Shown: one piece after another, positions 33,901 through 41,345 of the stretch
How the letters are laid out: each line of letters opens with the position of its first letter
How positions within the stretch are numbered: the stretch's first letter is position 1
From: Actinacidiphila epipremni
GTDB lineage: Bacteria > Actinomycetota > Actinomycetes > Streptomycetales > Streptomycetaceae
Reading direction: 5' to 3'
Assembly: GCF_012034175.1 (NCBI RefSeq)
Contig: NZ_JAATEJ010000004.1
Location: 248,001 to 312,000 of the forward strand
DNA length: 64,000 nt
Program-made: the position numbers and the translations under genes
Notes under the pieces: generated by a model
What the model was told of the DNA's origin: nothing
The model's input: only the letters and a program-made list of their open reading frames with translations
The model's database searches: none

Positions 33901-35684
33901 CCGTGGCCGTGCTCGGCGCGTTGGCCGAAGCCGCCGCCGGGGCCGGGCTGCTGCGGTATCCGCCCGGGGTGCGGGCCGGCGCGCAGGTCTTCTGGGCGTA
34001 CGGGACGACGGCGGAGGGGCGGGCCGCCTGGACGACCCGGGCCCGGTCGCTCACCCGCGCGGCGGCGTTCGCCGGGCGGGCGGGGGCCGGGGGCGGGGCG
34101 TTGGAGGCGCTCGCCGGGGAGATCGGGGCCGTCGCCCGGGAGTTCCTGGCCGGAGCCGGGCTCGGCGGGCTGGGGCAGGAGGGCGGGGTGGATCTGCTCG
34201 GGGAGTACCTGGTCGCCGAACTCGCCGACGAGCGGCCCGGGTTCGTCGTAGGGCCGGCCGCGGAGGAGGTCGGGGCGCGGTTCGCCGCGGAGTTGGGCGG
34301 CGCGGACGCCGTGCCGTACAAGGACGTGCTCGGGGATCTGGACGCCCTCGGCGGTGACCTCGCCGCGCGCTGGCAGCTCGCCCTCGGCTGGCTCGGGCCC
34401 TTCGCGAGCGCGCACGGCGACCACCTGGAGGCCGCCGCCGCGCTGCTGTGCGGCACCACCCGCTACCCGGCCGGCGGCGACGTCCGGCTCACCGTCGAGG
34501 GCCTGCTCGGCTCGCACCCCCGCGTCGTCGACGGCACGCTCACCCTCCGCCTCGACGAACTCCTCACCCGGGTCCGCCGGTTCGAGGCCGAGGAGCTGCC
34601 GGCGTACCGCGCGTACCAGCGGCAGCGCACCGCGCTGGTCAGCGCCGAACGGGAGCGGCTGCGACTCGACGCGTGCCGGCCGCGCCCGCTCACCGGCTTC
34701 GTCCGCAACCGGCTCATCGACGAGGTGTACCTCCCGCTCGTCGGGGACAGCCTCGCCAAGCAGTTCGGCACCGCGGGCGGCCTGCTGATGCTGCTCTCGC
34801 CGCCCGGCTACGGCAAGACGACGCTCGTCGAATACGTCGCCGCCCGGCTCGGGCTGGCCCTGGTCACCGTCTCCGGCCCGGCCCTCGGCACCGGCGTGAC
34901 CTCGCTCGACCCGGACCGCGCCCCGGACGCGACCGCCCGACGCGAGGTCGAGAAGCTGGACTTCGCGCTCTCCCTCGGCTCCAACGTGCTGCTGCACCTG
35001 GACGACATCCAGCACACCTCGCCCGAACTCCTCCAGAAGTTCATCCCGTTGTGCGACGCGACCCGCCGCATCGAGGGCGCCGGCGGCACGTACGAGCTGC
35101 GTGGCAAGCGCTTCGCTGTCTGCATGTCGGGCAACCCGTACACCGAGTCGGGCCGGCTCTTCCGGGTGCCGGACATGCTCGCGAACCGCGCGGACGTCTG
35201 GAACCTCGGGGACGTGCTCACCGGCAAGGAGGAGGTCTTCGCGCTCAGTTACGTCGAGAACGCGCTCACCGCCAACCCGGTGCTCGCCCCGCTCGCCGGC
35301 CGCGACCGCGCGGACCTCGCCCTGCTGCTGCGGCTCGCCGCCGCCGACCCCACGGCCCGCGCGGACGCGCTCACCTACCCGTACCAGCCGGACGAACTCG
35401 CCTCGGTCGTGGCCGTGTTGGGGCAGGCGCTGCATGTGCGGGACGTGCTGCTCGCCGTCAACGCGGCCTACATCGCCGCCGCCGCGCAGGACGCGGACGA
35501 CGAGCCCTTCCGGCTCCAGGGCTCCTACCGGGACATGAACCGCCTCACCGCCCGCCTGCACCCCTCGCTCACCCGGGAGGACGTCGACGCGCTGATCACC
35601 GACCACTACCGCGCCGAGGCCCACACGCTCGCCTCGGGCGCCGCGACCGCGCTGCGCCGCCTCGCGGCGATCCGCCCGGCGTAG
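30972..35684 (+). CDS. Giant AAA ATPase, DNA-repair-ATPase-like
   Basis: A 1570-residue cytoplasmic protein. The first 500 residues contain beta-rich segments (RELYRYYRQTRLLRLRVQDG), and the middle 500-900 is mainly coiled coil. A C-terminal AAA module has Walker A SPPGYGKTT with Lys1282 and Walker B LLHLDDI with Asp1344-1345, followed by a sensor-like CMSGNPYTESG. Annotation pipelines call this family a DNA repair ATPase, but no direct repair evidence is visible. Coupling with flotillin and an OB-fold membrane protein suggests membrane-tethered remodelling or stress response. GTGA overlap fixes the start. Confidence 0.78.
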   Translation: MSGADGMHTEEGPQPAGPGAAPGPGEAPGDGLDADAYDLLRGRLHAHARELAGRAEGLNRARQGVFGGGEMRLAGAERIGTVQPALPADVAPVAGRLLFAANPTEVADVGDVFAWREGDEPVPGLLDDPRFVRDFRELYRYYRQTRLLRLRVQDGRLLAVFGTGPAATDVKALAWRTDEAAGTCRYEGTTRDTAEADGGAYAVRWTAAGREAHVPGRHPHLAIGGVTVDPTGGTLTITVGGTVHEEPVEDALQSLADADVGHAAVEPLLLLRIRPYHEDADRYFAVNTRTEEVERLDALGQACLRLPEEQGVVFPGGYALATGGTRTFDLETAGVRLDFERIVRSANGEDVLYVFHAEGRRLLLPYNLIRKEVAAPLTAQGCALYDDGTLLTLRPADAGEPGRVHTLQRWQTPFVADTWAAAHPAGDGPLARIGNADLVRAVSDALSVARAALETAPGAAVYEALAASCDRVLDRHHWLSDLDVSGTQALEAGRQDLAAPLLAVRDTARAVLAEYARVREATARAAQAVEDAGTRIAGLVRRLRGEAPASAAEWVERLGEMRAAQGRLVTLRETRYADLGRLDELVASLTEELADAAAHAAECFAGEHAFDGFAQRAAELAEQAAELQTAAGGDALGAALDELAGGLGTVTETAATLEIADATVRTRILASAADVLGAVNRARAVLDARRRELLGAETAAEYAAESALLAQSVSGALAAADTPEACDLHLGRLLVQVENLTTRFAADPERLTALAERRDEIQHTLTARKQSLADERARRAARLAASADRILDTARRRAQALDSADEVNTYFAADPLIAEHRRIAAELRALGDPAKAAELESALAAAREDTARSLRDRHDLYEDAGATIRLGRHRFPVNTQPLDLALIPHGDTLAFTVTGTDYLRRLADPAFAATRAFWSRPLPSETPDLYRAEYLAASLLLRALAEGAGGEPAGLVRDAVGRRVDEGYQRGVHDRDAVAVLGALAEAAAGAGLLRYPPGVRAGAQVFWAYGTTAEGRAAWTTRARSLTRAAAFAGRAGAGGGALEALAGEIGAVAREFLAGAGLGGLGQEGGVDLLGEYLVAELADERPGFVVGPAAEEVGARFAAELGGADAVPYKDVLGDLDALGGDLAARWQLALGWLGPFASAHGDHLEAAAALLCGTTRYPAGGDVRLTVEGLLGSHPRVVDGTLTLRLDELLTRVRRFEAEELPAYRAYQRQRTALVSAERERLRLDACRPRPLTGFVRNRLIDEVYLPLVGDSLAKQFGTAGGLLMLLSPPGYGKTTLVEYVAARLGLALVTVSGPALGTGVTSLDPDRAPDATARREVEKLDFALSLGSNVLLHLDDIQHTSPELLQKFIPLCDATRRIEGAGGTYELRGKRFAVCMSGNPYTESGRLFRVPDMLANRADVWNLGDVLTGKEEVFALSYVENALTANPVLAPLAGRDRADLALLLRLAAADPTARADALTYPYQPDELASVVAVLGQALHVRDVLLAVNAAYIAAAAQDADDEPFRLQGSYRDMNRLTARLHPSLTREDVDALITDHYRAEAHTLASGAATALRRLAAIRPA

Positions 35685-35738
35685 GGGCCGCTACGGGGGC
35701 CGTCACCGGGGCCGCTGCGGGGCCGCTAGGGGGCTGGC

Positions 35739-36317
35739 TCAACGGGCCTGGCGGGCGCGGAAGGCCGCGGCCTTCGTACGGTTCTGGCACGCGGTGGAGC
35801 AGAACTGGCGGGCGGCGTTGCGGGAGGCGTCGGCGTAGACGCGGTCGCAGCCGGTGGCCGCGCACACGCCGAGCCGGCCCGCGAGGCCGCCGCCGAGCAC
35901 CATCGCGACGCCGGTCGCGCAGCCGGCGCTCCACCCCACGGCGAAGGAGTCGTCCCGGCCGTGGAAGTGCACCCGCCACTCGCCCGTGCCGCCCTCCGTC
36001 TCGAACTTGTCGAGCTGCGGCCGGGCCCCGTTGGCGTCCAGCAGCGCGTTGAGCGCTTCTGCCGCGTCGTCCGTCCGCCCGCCGGCCAGCGCCTCGAACA
36101 CCTCCCGCAACGCCCCCGCGGTCCGCCCCAGCCGCGCGATCTCCCCCTCGGCGAGGACCTGCCCGGCGGGCAGCCCCAACGCCTCCGCGAGCGCGGCCCC
36201 CAACTCGCCCCCGCGCGGCGCACGATACGGCCGTCCCCGCGCGGCCCCGTCCGTGGCGATGTTGACCAGCGCCGCGGCGGAGGCCAGCAGCACCTGCATG
36301 TGACTGTCGAAACGCAC
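35739..36317 (-). CDS. CGNR zinc-finger protein (variant CQNR)
   Basis: A 192-residue regulator-like protein with an N-terminal ABATE-type domain and a C-terminal zinc finger: VCAATGCDRVYADASRN, then FCSTACQNRTKAAAFR. The family's CGNR tetrapeptide is CQNR here, while the four cysteines are intact. It probably binds DNA and regulates itself or the divergent MFS gene. The GTG start is favoured by GAGGGAG upstream. Confidence 0.82.
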   Translation of the reverse strand: MRFDSHMQVLLASAAALVNIATDGAARGRPYRAPRGGELGAALAEALGLPAGQVLAEGEIARLGRTAGALREVFEALAGGRTDDAAEALNALLDANGARPQLDKFETEGGTGEWRVHFHGRDDSFAVGWSAGCATGVAMVLGGGLAGRLGVCAATGCDRVYADASRNAARQFCSTACQNRTKAAAFRARQAR

Positions 36318-36343
36318 TTGACCGGTTACTCCCTCGGGCTTAA

Positions 36344-36357
36344 CGTCATACCTGACG
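36344..36357. promoter_or_regulatory. Operator-like inverted repeat between CGNR and MFS genes
   Basis: CGTCA-N4-TGACG is a perfect dyad 27 bp upstream of the CGNR start and 36 bp before a small open frame leading to the MFS gene. Confidence 0.5.
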
Positions 36358-36392
36358 ATACCGCTTACGCCAGTGACGAGGGGAGCTCCCGT

Positions 36393-36716
36393 ATGCCCAG
36401 CCCCGCCCCCGCGACCCTCCGGGCGCGCAGCCGCCCGGCCCCCGGGGGCGTGCCCTCGCGGGTCGGGGCCGGCCCGGCGGTGGGGCGGGCGGCGGGAGGC
36501 GTGTCCTCGCGGGTCCGGGAGGATTCCGCGCCGTGCCGGGCGGCCGAAGGCGTGCCCTCGCGGGTCGGGGCCGACCCCGCGCCCGGCCGAGCGCCCGCAG
36601 GTGTGCCCCCGCGAGTCCCGCCCACCCCCGCGCCGGGCCGAGCGCCCGGGCGCGGGGCGCCAAGGGTGCCCGCCCGGCCCCCGGGTGCGTGGCCGGGCTC
36701 AAGGGGCTCCGGGTGA
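36393..36716 (+). CDS. Possible repeat-containing leader ORF, 107 residues
   Basis: An ATG with GGGGAG upstream opens a frame that ends in TGA overlapping the GTG of the MFS gene. Most of it encodes 17-residue repeats of the form GVPSRVGADPAPGRAPA. No known domain. It may be a translated leader coupled to the MFS gene or non-coding repeat DNA with an incidental open frame. Coding status is uncertain. Confidence 0.35.
   Translation: MPSPAPATLRARSRPAPGGVPSRVGAGPAVGRAAGGVSSRVREDSAPCRAAEGVPSRVGADPAPGRAPAGVPPRVPPTPAPGRAPGRGAPRVPARPPGAWPGSRGSG
36447..36701. repeat. 51-bp tandem repeat, four copies plus a degenerate fifth
   Basis: Units start at 36447, 36498, 36549, 36600 and (degenerate) 36651. 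They share GCCCTCGCGGGTC-like cores and separate the CGNR operator from the MFS start. Confidence 0.75.
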
Positions 36717-37882
36717 CGTTGCCGCGCCCCGTGAAAGTGCTGCTGGTCGCGCGGGTGGTCAATCGGGTCGGGGCGTTCTCCGTGCCCTTTCTCGCGGCGC
36801 TGCTCGCGGCGGATTATCACGCCGGGCTCGCGTCCGCCGGGGTTGTCGCCGCCTTCTTCGGGGTCGCCTCGATTCCCTCGCGGCTGGTCGGCGGGCGGCT
36901 CGCCGCCGGGCTCGGGCGGCGGCGGACGATCGTCGCCGGGCTCGTCGGGTGCGCGCTCGCGCAGCTCGGGCTCGCGGGGGCGGGCTCGCTCCCGGTCGCC
37001 GCCGGGTGCGCGTTCGCCCTGGGGCTGGTCTTCGAGCTGTACGAGCCGCCGAGCCAGGCGCTCATCGCCGAACTCGCCGGGCCCGGCGGCCAGGAGCGGG
37101 CGTTCAGCCTCTTCAACGCCGCCCTCGCGCTCGGCGGCATCGGCGCCGGGCTGCTCGCGGCGCTGCTCGGGCGCTGGGACCTGCGCTGGCTCTTCGTCGC
37201 CGACGCCGTGAGCTGCCTGCTGTGCGCCCTGCTCGTACGGCTCGCCGTCCCCGCGGACACCCGCCCCCGCGACCGGGACCGTACCGCCTCCGCCGCATCC
37301 CCCTGGCGGGACCCCGCGCTGCTGCTCATGCTCGCGCTCGGCACCGGATACGCCCTGCTCTACCTGCAGATCGTCACCGCGCTGCCGCTCAGCCTGCCCG
37401 CGCGCGGGCTGCACACCGCCGACGCGGGGCTGCTCTTCACCGTCTCCGCTGCGGCCGTCGTCGCCGGCCAACCCCTGCTGCGGCTGCGGCGCATCGCCGC
37501 GCTCGGCACCGCGACCGGGCTCGCCCTCGGCCATCTCCTCATCGCCGTCGGGCTGTTGGGCTACGCCGCCGCGACCACCCTCCCCACCGCCGCCGCGGCC
37601 ACGATCCTCTGCGCACTCGGCGAACTCCTCGTCATGGGACGGGCGTACGGCGCCGTCGCCGCCCTCGCCCCGGCCGGCCAGGCCGACCGCTACCTCGCCG
37701 CCTTCGGCACCTGCTGGGGCTTCGGCGGTGTCGCCGCGCCGCTCGTCGCGACCCAACTCCTCACCCACGCCGGCCCCGTGGCCCTCTGGACGACCCTCGC
37801 CGCCCTCTCCCTCACCCTCACCGCCGCCCACCTCACCCTCCACCGCCCGGCGCCGACCCCGGAGTTGACGCCACCGAGCTGA
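36713..37882 (+). CDS. MFS transporter
   Basis: A 389-residue transporter with about 12 helices beginning at PVKVLLVARVVNRVGAFSVPF. Motif A-like VGGRLAAGLGRRRTIV lies after helix two, and FELYEPPSQALIAEL in the fourth-fifth helix region is typical of sugar- and drug-efflux MFS proteins. The GTG at 36713 overlaps the stop of a small repeat ORF. It is divergent from the CGNR gene. Substrate unknown. Confidence 0.82.
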   Translation: MTLPRPVKVLLVARVVNRVGAFSVPFLAALLAADYHAGLASAGVVAAFFGVASIPSRLVGGRLAAGLGRRRTIVAGLVGCALAQLGLAGAGSLPVAAGCAFALGLVFELYEPPSQALIAELAGPGGQERAFSLFNAALALGGIGAGLLAALLGRWDLRWLFVADAVSCLLCALLVRLAVPADTRPRDRDRTASAASPWRDPALLLMLALGTGYALLYLQIVTALPLSLPARGLHTADAGLLFTVSAAAVVAGQPLLRLRRIAALGTATGLALGHLLIAVGLLGYAAATTLPTAAAATILCALGELLVMGRAYGAVAALAPAGQADRYLAAFGTCWGFGGVAAPLVATQLLTHAGPVALWTTLAALSLTLTAAHLTLHRPAPTPELTPPS

Positions 37883-37982
37883 GCGCCGCCGCGGCCGTAC
37901 CGCCGAGCCCGTGCGCGACGCCGCAGGTTCATGCGGGGCCCATCTGGTGGGCACCCCGCGGATACCGGTCGGCGGAAACGTC

Positions 37983-38855
37983 ATGGGCATGGCCACTACT
38001 TCCTCTCGCGCCCTCGGGGCGGCCGGCGCAGCCGGTATCGCGCTCGCCGCGGCGTTCACGCTGCTCGCCCCCGCCACGCCGGCCTTCGCGGACTCCGACG
38101 CCAAGCCGACCTACGAGGTCAAGATCGACCTCACGGCGAGCGCGCTGGACTCCTCCCACGCGCCCCTCGCCGCCGTCAAGTCGGCGTTCGGGATCTCCGG
38201 TTCGGCGAAGGCACGGTCCTACGAGTACTTCGACACCTCCGCGCTGGGCCTCAACGCCCAGGGCTGGGACGTCCGGTTGCGGCACAAGTCCGGCAAGGAC
38301 TTCGAGGAGAGCTACAAGAAGCGTTTCCCGGTCACCGGCGGCGACATCGGCGCCGCCCTCGACGAGGCGAACGACGCGGGCTTCGACAGCAGCGACACCA
38401 ACTACGACGCCGAGGTCGACTGGGGCTACTCCAAGCAGACCCTGAGCTTCAGCAACGAGAAGAGCCACAGCGGCAGCGGCTACTCCGGCACCACGCTGCC
38501 CGCCGCGAGCACCGGCCGCTCCTGGCTGGTCGGCGAGATCCCCGGCAAGCTGGAGGACTGGAACTCCAAGAACTGGGGCAAGGACACGCTCTCGGCGTCC
38601 GCCGCCCACGGCCCCGTCACCTCGCAGGTGTGGGAGGGCGCGTGGGAGTCCTCCGACGACGCGAGCATCGAGGTGCTGCCGGTGCGCAACGCCGCCGGCA
38701 CCGGCACCGAATACGTCGTCGAGGTGTCGTTCAAGGTCGACGACTACGCCGACGCCGCCGACCTGCACGCCGACGCGATCTCCGTCGCCGACGCGCACGG
38801 CTGGCTCTACCACGGCGACATCCTCAAGACGCAGCTCATCCTCGACCGCTACTGA
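37983..38855 (+). CDS. Secreted protein with a CYTH-like domain
   Basis: A 290-residue exported protein. A Sec-type signal peptide (hydrophobic about 12-33, cleavage after TPAFA) is followed by an E-x-K strand (YEVKIDL), then SYEYFDTSALGLNAQGWDVRLRHK and SYKKRFPV. That order of acidic EXK, a YFDT, an R-x-R-type strand and a late lysine strand matches CYTH/triphosphate-tunnel proteins. Most CYTH proteins are cytoplasmic, so a secreted one is unusual. No partner gene is adjacent. Catalytic activity is not proven by what is visible. Confidence 0.55.
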   Translation: MGMATTSSRALGAAGAAGIALAAAFTLLAPATPAFADSDAKPTYEVKIDLTASALDSSHAPLAAVKSAFGISGSAKARSYEYFDTSALGLNAQGWDVRLRHKSGKDFEESYKKRFPVTGGDIGAALDEANDAGFDSSDTNYDAEVDWGYSKQTLSFSNEKSHSGSGYSGTTLPAASTGRSWLVGEIPGKLEDWNSKNWGKDTLSASAAHGPVTSQVWEGAWESSDDASIEVLPVRNAAGTGTEYVVEVSFKVDDYADAADLHADAISVADAHGWLYHGDILKTQLILDRY

Positions 38856-38884
38856 GCCCGCCGTCCCCACCGCTGTCCCGCGCC

Positions 38885-38910
38885 GGGGCCCGTCCGGGAG
38901 GCCGGGCCCC
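38885..38910. terminator. Bidirectional terminator
   Basis: GGGGCCCG and CGGGCCCC are perfect inverses with a 10-nt loop between the convergent CYTH-like and PAP2 genes. Confidence 0.6.
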
Positions 38911-38912
38911 CT

Positions 38913-39506
38913 TCACACCGGCGCCGCGGACAGCAGCGAGCGCAGCCGGGTCCCGCGCAGCCGCACCACCGCCGGCGCGGCCCGCCGCGAGGCCAGGGCC
39001 AGTGGCCAGGCCACCAGCGCGCCCAGCGCCAGCGCCGCCAGCACGTCGTGCGGATAGTGCACGCCGATCCACACCCGGGACGCCCCCATGAGCAGCGCGA
39101 GCGGCAGCGCGTACAGCCCCGCCCGGCGCCAGGCCGGCAGCAGCGCCACCGCCGCTGCCGCGGCGATCGCGGTGTGGTTGCTGGGGAAGGCGTAGTCGCC
39201 GAGCGCCGGGCACGCCTCCAGCGTCGCGGTGTGCAGCGTGCGGCAGGGCCGCTGCTCGGCGACGGCCGACTTCACGCCGTCGTTGACGAGGAAGACGGCG
39301 GCGACGACGAGCGGCACGCACAGCGCCGCCGCCATCCGCTCGGCGTCCCCGTGCCGGGCCCGCCACCACGCCAGCAGCATCAGGGCGGCGAAGAGGCCGA
39401 GGCCGTAGTCGCTGAAGGCGCGCACGGCCTCGTCGAGGGGCTGCGGGGTGCGCTGGGCGAGGTCGGTGATCCAGCGGTACGCGCCGGCGTCCACACGGGA
39501 GTTCAC
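38913..39506 (-). CDS. PAP2-family membrane phosphatase
   Basis: A 197-residue membrane lipid phosphatase with about five to six helices. The three PAP2 signatures are present: KSAVAEQRPC (motif 1), PSNHT (motif 2), and SRVWIGVHYPHD (motif 3, with the catalytic His). It would dephosphorylate undecaprenyl pyrophosphate or phosphatidic acid outside the membrane. The GTG start overlaps the DedA stop (GTGA), so the two are co-translated. Confidence 0.88.
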   Translation of the reverse strand: MNSRVDAGAYRWITDLAQRTPQPLDEAVRAFSDYGLGLFAALMLLAWWRARHGDAERMAAALCVPLVVAAVFLVNDGVKSAVAEQRPCRTLHTATLEACPALGDYAFPSNHTAIAAAAAVALLPAWRRAGLYALPLALLMGASRVWIGVHYPHDVLAALALGALVAWPLALASRRAAPAVVRLRGTRLRSLLSAAPV

Positions 39507-40213
39507 CGTCCCTCCCGCGTGCCGGCCGGGACCTGCGTACGGTCCGGGGCGGGGCGGGCGCGGAGCAGTTCGCGTATCAGGGGCGCCGGCGAGGCCAGGA
39601 CGATCAGGGCGACGATCGGCAGCAGGTACGTGTCGACGTGCGGGACCGACGAGCCGAGGCCGTACCCGGCGAGGACCAGGCCCGTACTCCACACCGCCCC
39701 GCCGGCGACCTGCCAGCGGGTGAAGACGCGTACGGGCACGCCGAGCGCGCCGGCGAGCGGGTTGAGGACGGTGCGGACCACGGGGACGAAGCGGGCCAGG
39801 ACGACGGCCTTGGCGTGGCCGTAGCGCTCCAGCAGGCCGGCGGCGCGGGCGGCGCCCTCGTGGAGCCTGCGGCTGCGGCTGCGGGCCAGCAGCGCGGGGC
39901 CGGAGCGGCGGCCGAGGACGTAACCCGTCTGGGCGCCCAGCAGCGCGCCGGCCAGGGCGGCGAGGAGGACCTGCCACAGGGAGAGGTGGACGGTGCCGGA
40001 GGCGCCATGTGCGCCGGGGACGCACAGCAGGCCCGCGGTGAACAGGAGGGAGTCGCCGGGGAGGAAGAAGCCGATGAGCAGGCCGGTCTCGGCGAACATC
40101 ACGACGGCGATGCCGAGCGCGCCGAAGGAGGACAGGAGGGAGGTGGCGTCGAGGACGTTCACCGCCTCGTTCACCGCCTCGTTCAGTGCGAGGTTCACGG
40201 TGGGCAGGGGCAT
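39503..40213 (-). CDS. DedA family membrane protein
   Basis: A 236-residue DedA/SNARE-associated protein. It has the family's EtgLlIGFFLPGDSLLF loop (here ETGLLIGFFLPGDSLLF) and ARFVPVVRTVLNPLAG, the segment thought to be important in undecaprenyl-phosphate flipping. About five hydrophobic stretches. Near the N-terminus is LNEAVNEAVN, from a 12-bp DNA duplication. It is paired with a PAP2 phosphatase, a sensible partner in C55-lipid recycling. Confidence 0.88.
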   Translation of the reverse strand: MPLPTVNLALNEAVNEAVNVLDATSLLSSFGALGIAVVMFAETGLLIGFFLPGDSLLFTAGLLCVPGAHGASGTVHLSLWQVLLAALAGALLGAQTGYVLGRRSGPALLARSRSRRLHEGAARAAGLLERYGHAKAVVLARFVPVVRTVLNPLAGALGVPVRVFTRWQVAGGAVWSTGLVLAGYGLGSSVPHVDTYLLPIVALIVLASPAPLIRELLRARPAPDRTQVPAGTREGR

Positions 40214-40282
40214 GACGGGGGAGCCCTCTCATAATGGGGTCCGGTGGGGCGCCGCCGGTCACGTCGGTGGGGCGCCACTGCC

Positions 40283-40319
40283 GACTACAGTCATGTAGAC
40301 GGTCTACAGCACTGTAGAC
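40283..40319. promoter_or_regulatory. Twin BlaI/MecI-type operators
   Basis: GTCTACA-N4-TGTAGAC at 40302-40319 is a perfect dyad. GACTACA-N4-TGTAGAC at 40283-40300 differs by one base. Both fit the TACA/TGTA consensus of BlaI boxes and lie 25-61 bp upstream of the BlaI gene. Confidence 0.8.
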
Positions 40320-40343
40320 GAATGAGCGGGAAGGAGCGATTCC

Positions 40344-41345
40344 ATGCCGGAGGCTCACGGGGGCCGTGCGGCTCGCGGGGCTCGCGGGGCGCGTGCCGCC
40401 CACGCGCCCCAGCCGGCCCATGAAGCCCGGGAGGCCCACGAGGCCCCCGAGGCCGCGGCCTCGGCGCGCCGCCCGTCGGGCGAACTGGAGGCCAGCGTGC
40501 TGGCCGCGCTGTGGGCGGCGGACGGCCGCCCGCTCACCCCCGCGGACGTGCAGCGCGACCTCGTCGCCGCGCTCGGCGCGGACCTCGCCCGTACGACCGT
40601 CACGACGATCCTCGCCCGCCTCCACGACAAGGGCGCCGTCAGCCGCACCCGCGCCGGCCGCGGCTACGCCTACCTCCCCGCCCAGGACCCTCCCGGCCTC
40701 GCCGCCCGCCGCATGCGCACGGAGCTCGACAAATCCGCGGAGGGCCAGCGCGGCACGGTCCTGGCCCGCTTCGTCTCCGAACTCGACCCGGCGGACGAAC
40801 GCCTCCTCCGCGAACTGCTGGCGCAAGCCTCGCAGCCGGACCCGGGCCCGCCCCCCGCCTCGGGGGCGAACCCGGCGGGGCGGCACGCGGCCGACTCCGC
40901 CGGGCCGCCCGGCGCGGGCGGTACGGGCGCCGGCGGGCGGGGCGCGTCCGCCGCCGCGGGGACGGGCCCGCACGGGGCGAGCGCGGGAGCGGGCGGGGTG
41001 TCGCCGGCCGCCGAGGTGGCCGGCGGGCCGGGCGTCTCCTCCGCCGCGGGCGCGAGCGCGGGCTTGCCCGGCGCGGCTGCGGAGGTGGCCGCGGGGCCGG
41101 GCGCGGGGTCACCCGGCGCGGGGCTCGGCGAGACCCCGCCCGCCGCGGGGGCGGGCGGGGCGCCGGCCCCCACGGAATCCGGCGCGTGGCCCGGCGGCGG
41201 GGCGTCCGCCCTCGGGTCCACCGGGTACGCCGCCGGACCGGCTGCGGAAGCCGATGCCGCCGGATCGGCCCCCGGGTCCGACGGCGGGGCCGGCGCCGGC
41301 ATCGACGCGCGCCGGGGCGGCGACCTCGGGGGTGAGGCGGGGTGA
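40344..41345 (+). CDS. BlaI/MecI family repressor with a long low-complexity tail
   Basis: A 333-residue protein. The winged helix is at about 45-112 (LEASVLAALWAADGRPLTPADVQRD, TTVTTILARLHDKGAVSRTR), followed by the dimerisation region to about 165. The last about 165 residues are Gly/Ala/Pro-rich and unlike BlaI proteins, which are usually about 125 residues. It overlaps the M56 peptidase gene (GTGA) and has twin BlaI-type boxes upstream. Likely autoregulated; relief could come from the peptidase. Confidence 0.85.
   Translation: MPEAHGGRAARGARGARAAHAPQPAHEAREAHEAPEAAASARRPSGELEASVLAALWAADGRPLTPADVQRDLVAALGADLARTTVTTILARLHDKGAVSRTRAGRGYAYLPAQDPPGLAARRMRTELDKSAEGQRGTVLARFVSELDPADERLLRELLAQASQPDPGPPPASGANPAGRHAADSAGPPGAGGTGAGGRGASAAAGTGPHGASAGAGGVSPAAEVAGGPGVSSAAGASAGLPGAAAEVAAGPGAGSPGAGLGETPPAAGAGGAPAPTESGAWPGGGASALGSTGYAAGPAAEADAAGSAPGSDGGAGAGIDARRGGDLGGEAG

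Noticed and set aside
29427..35624. A 2065-codon open frame on the minus strand opposite flotillin and the AAA ATPase
   Set aside because: It is a GC-bias shadow: no domains, Arg/Gly/Val-rich composition, and the opposite strand has well-recognised proteins with proper starts.
36365..38104. A 579-codon minus-strand frame opposite the MFS gene
   Set aside because: Repeat-rich shadow without known domains; the MFS and secreted protein on the plus strand are supported.
38913..40973. A 686-codon frame that includes the PAP2 gene and a long N-terminal extension
   Set aside because: The extension is the DedA gene read in the wrong frame; GTG at 39506 with GTGA overlap is the convincing start.
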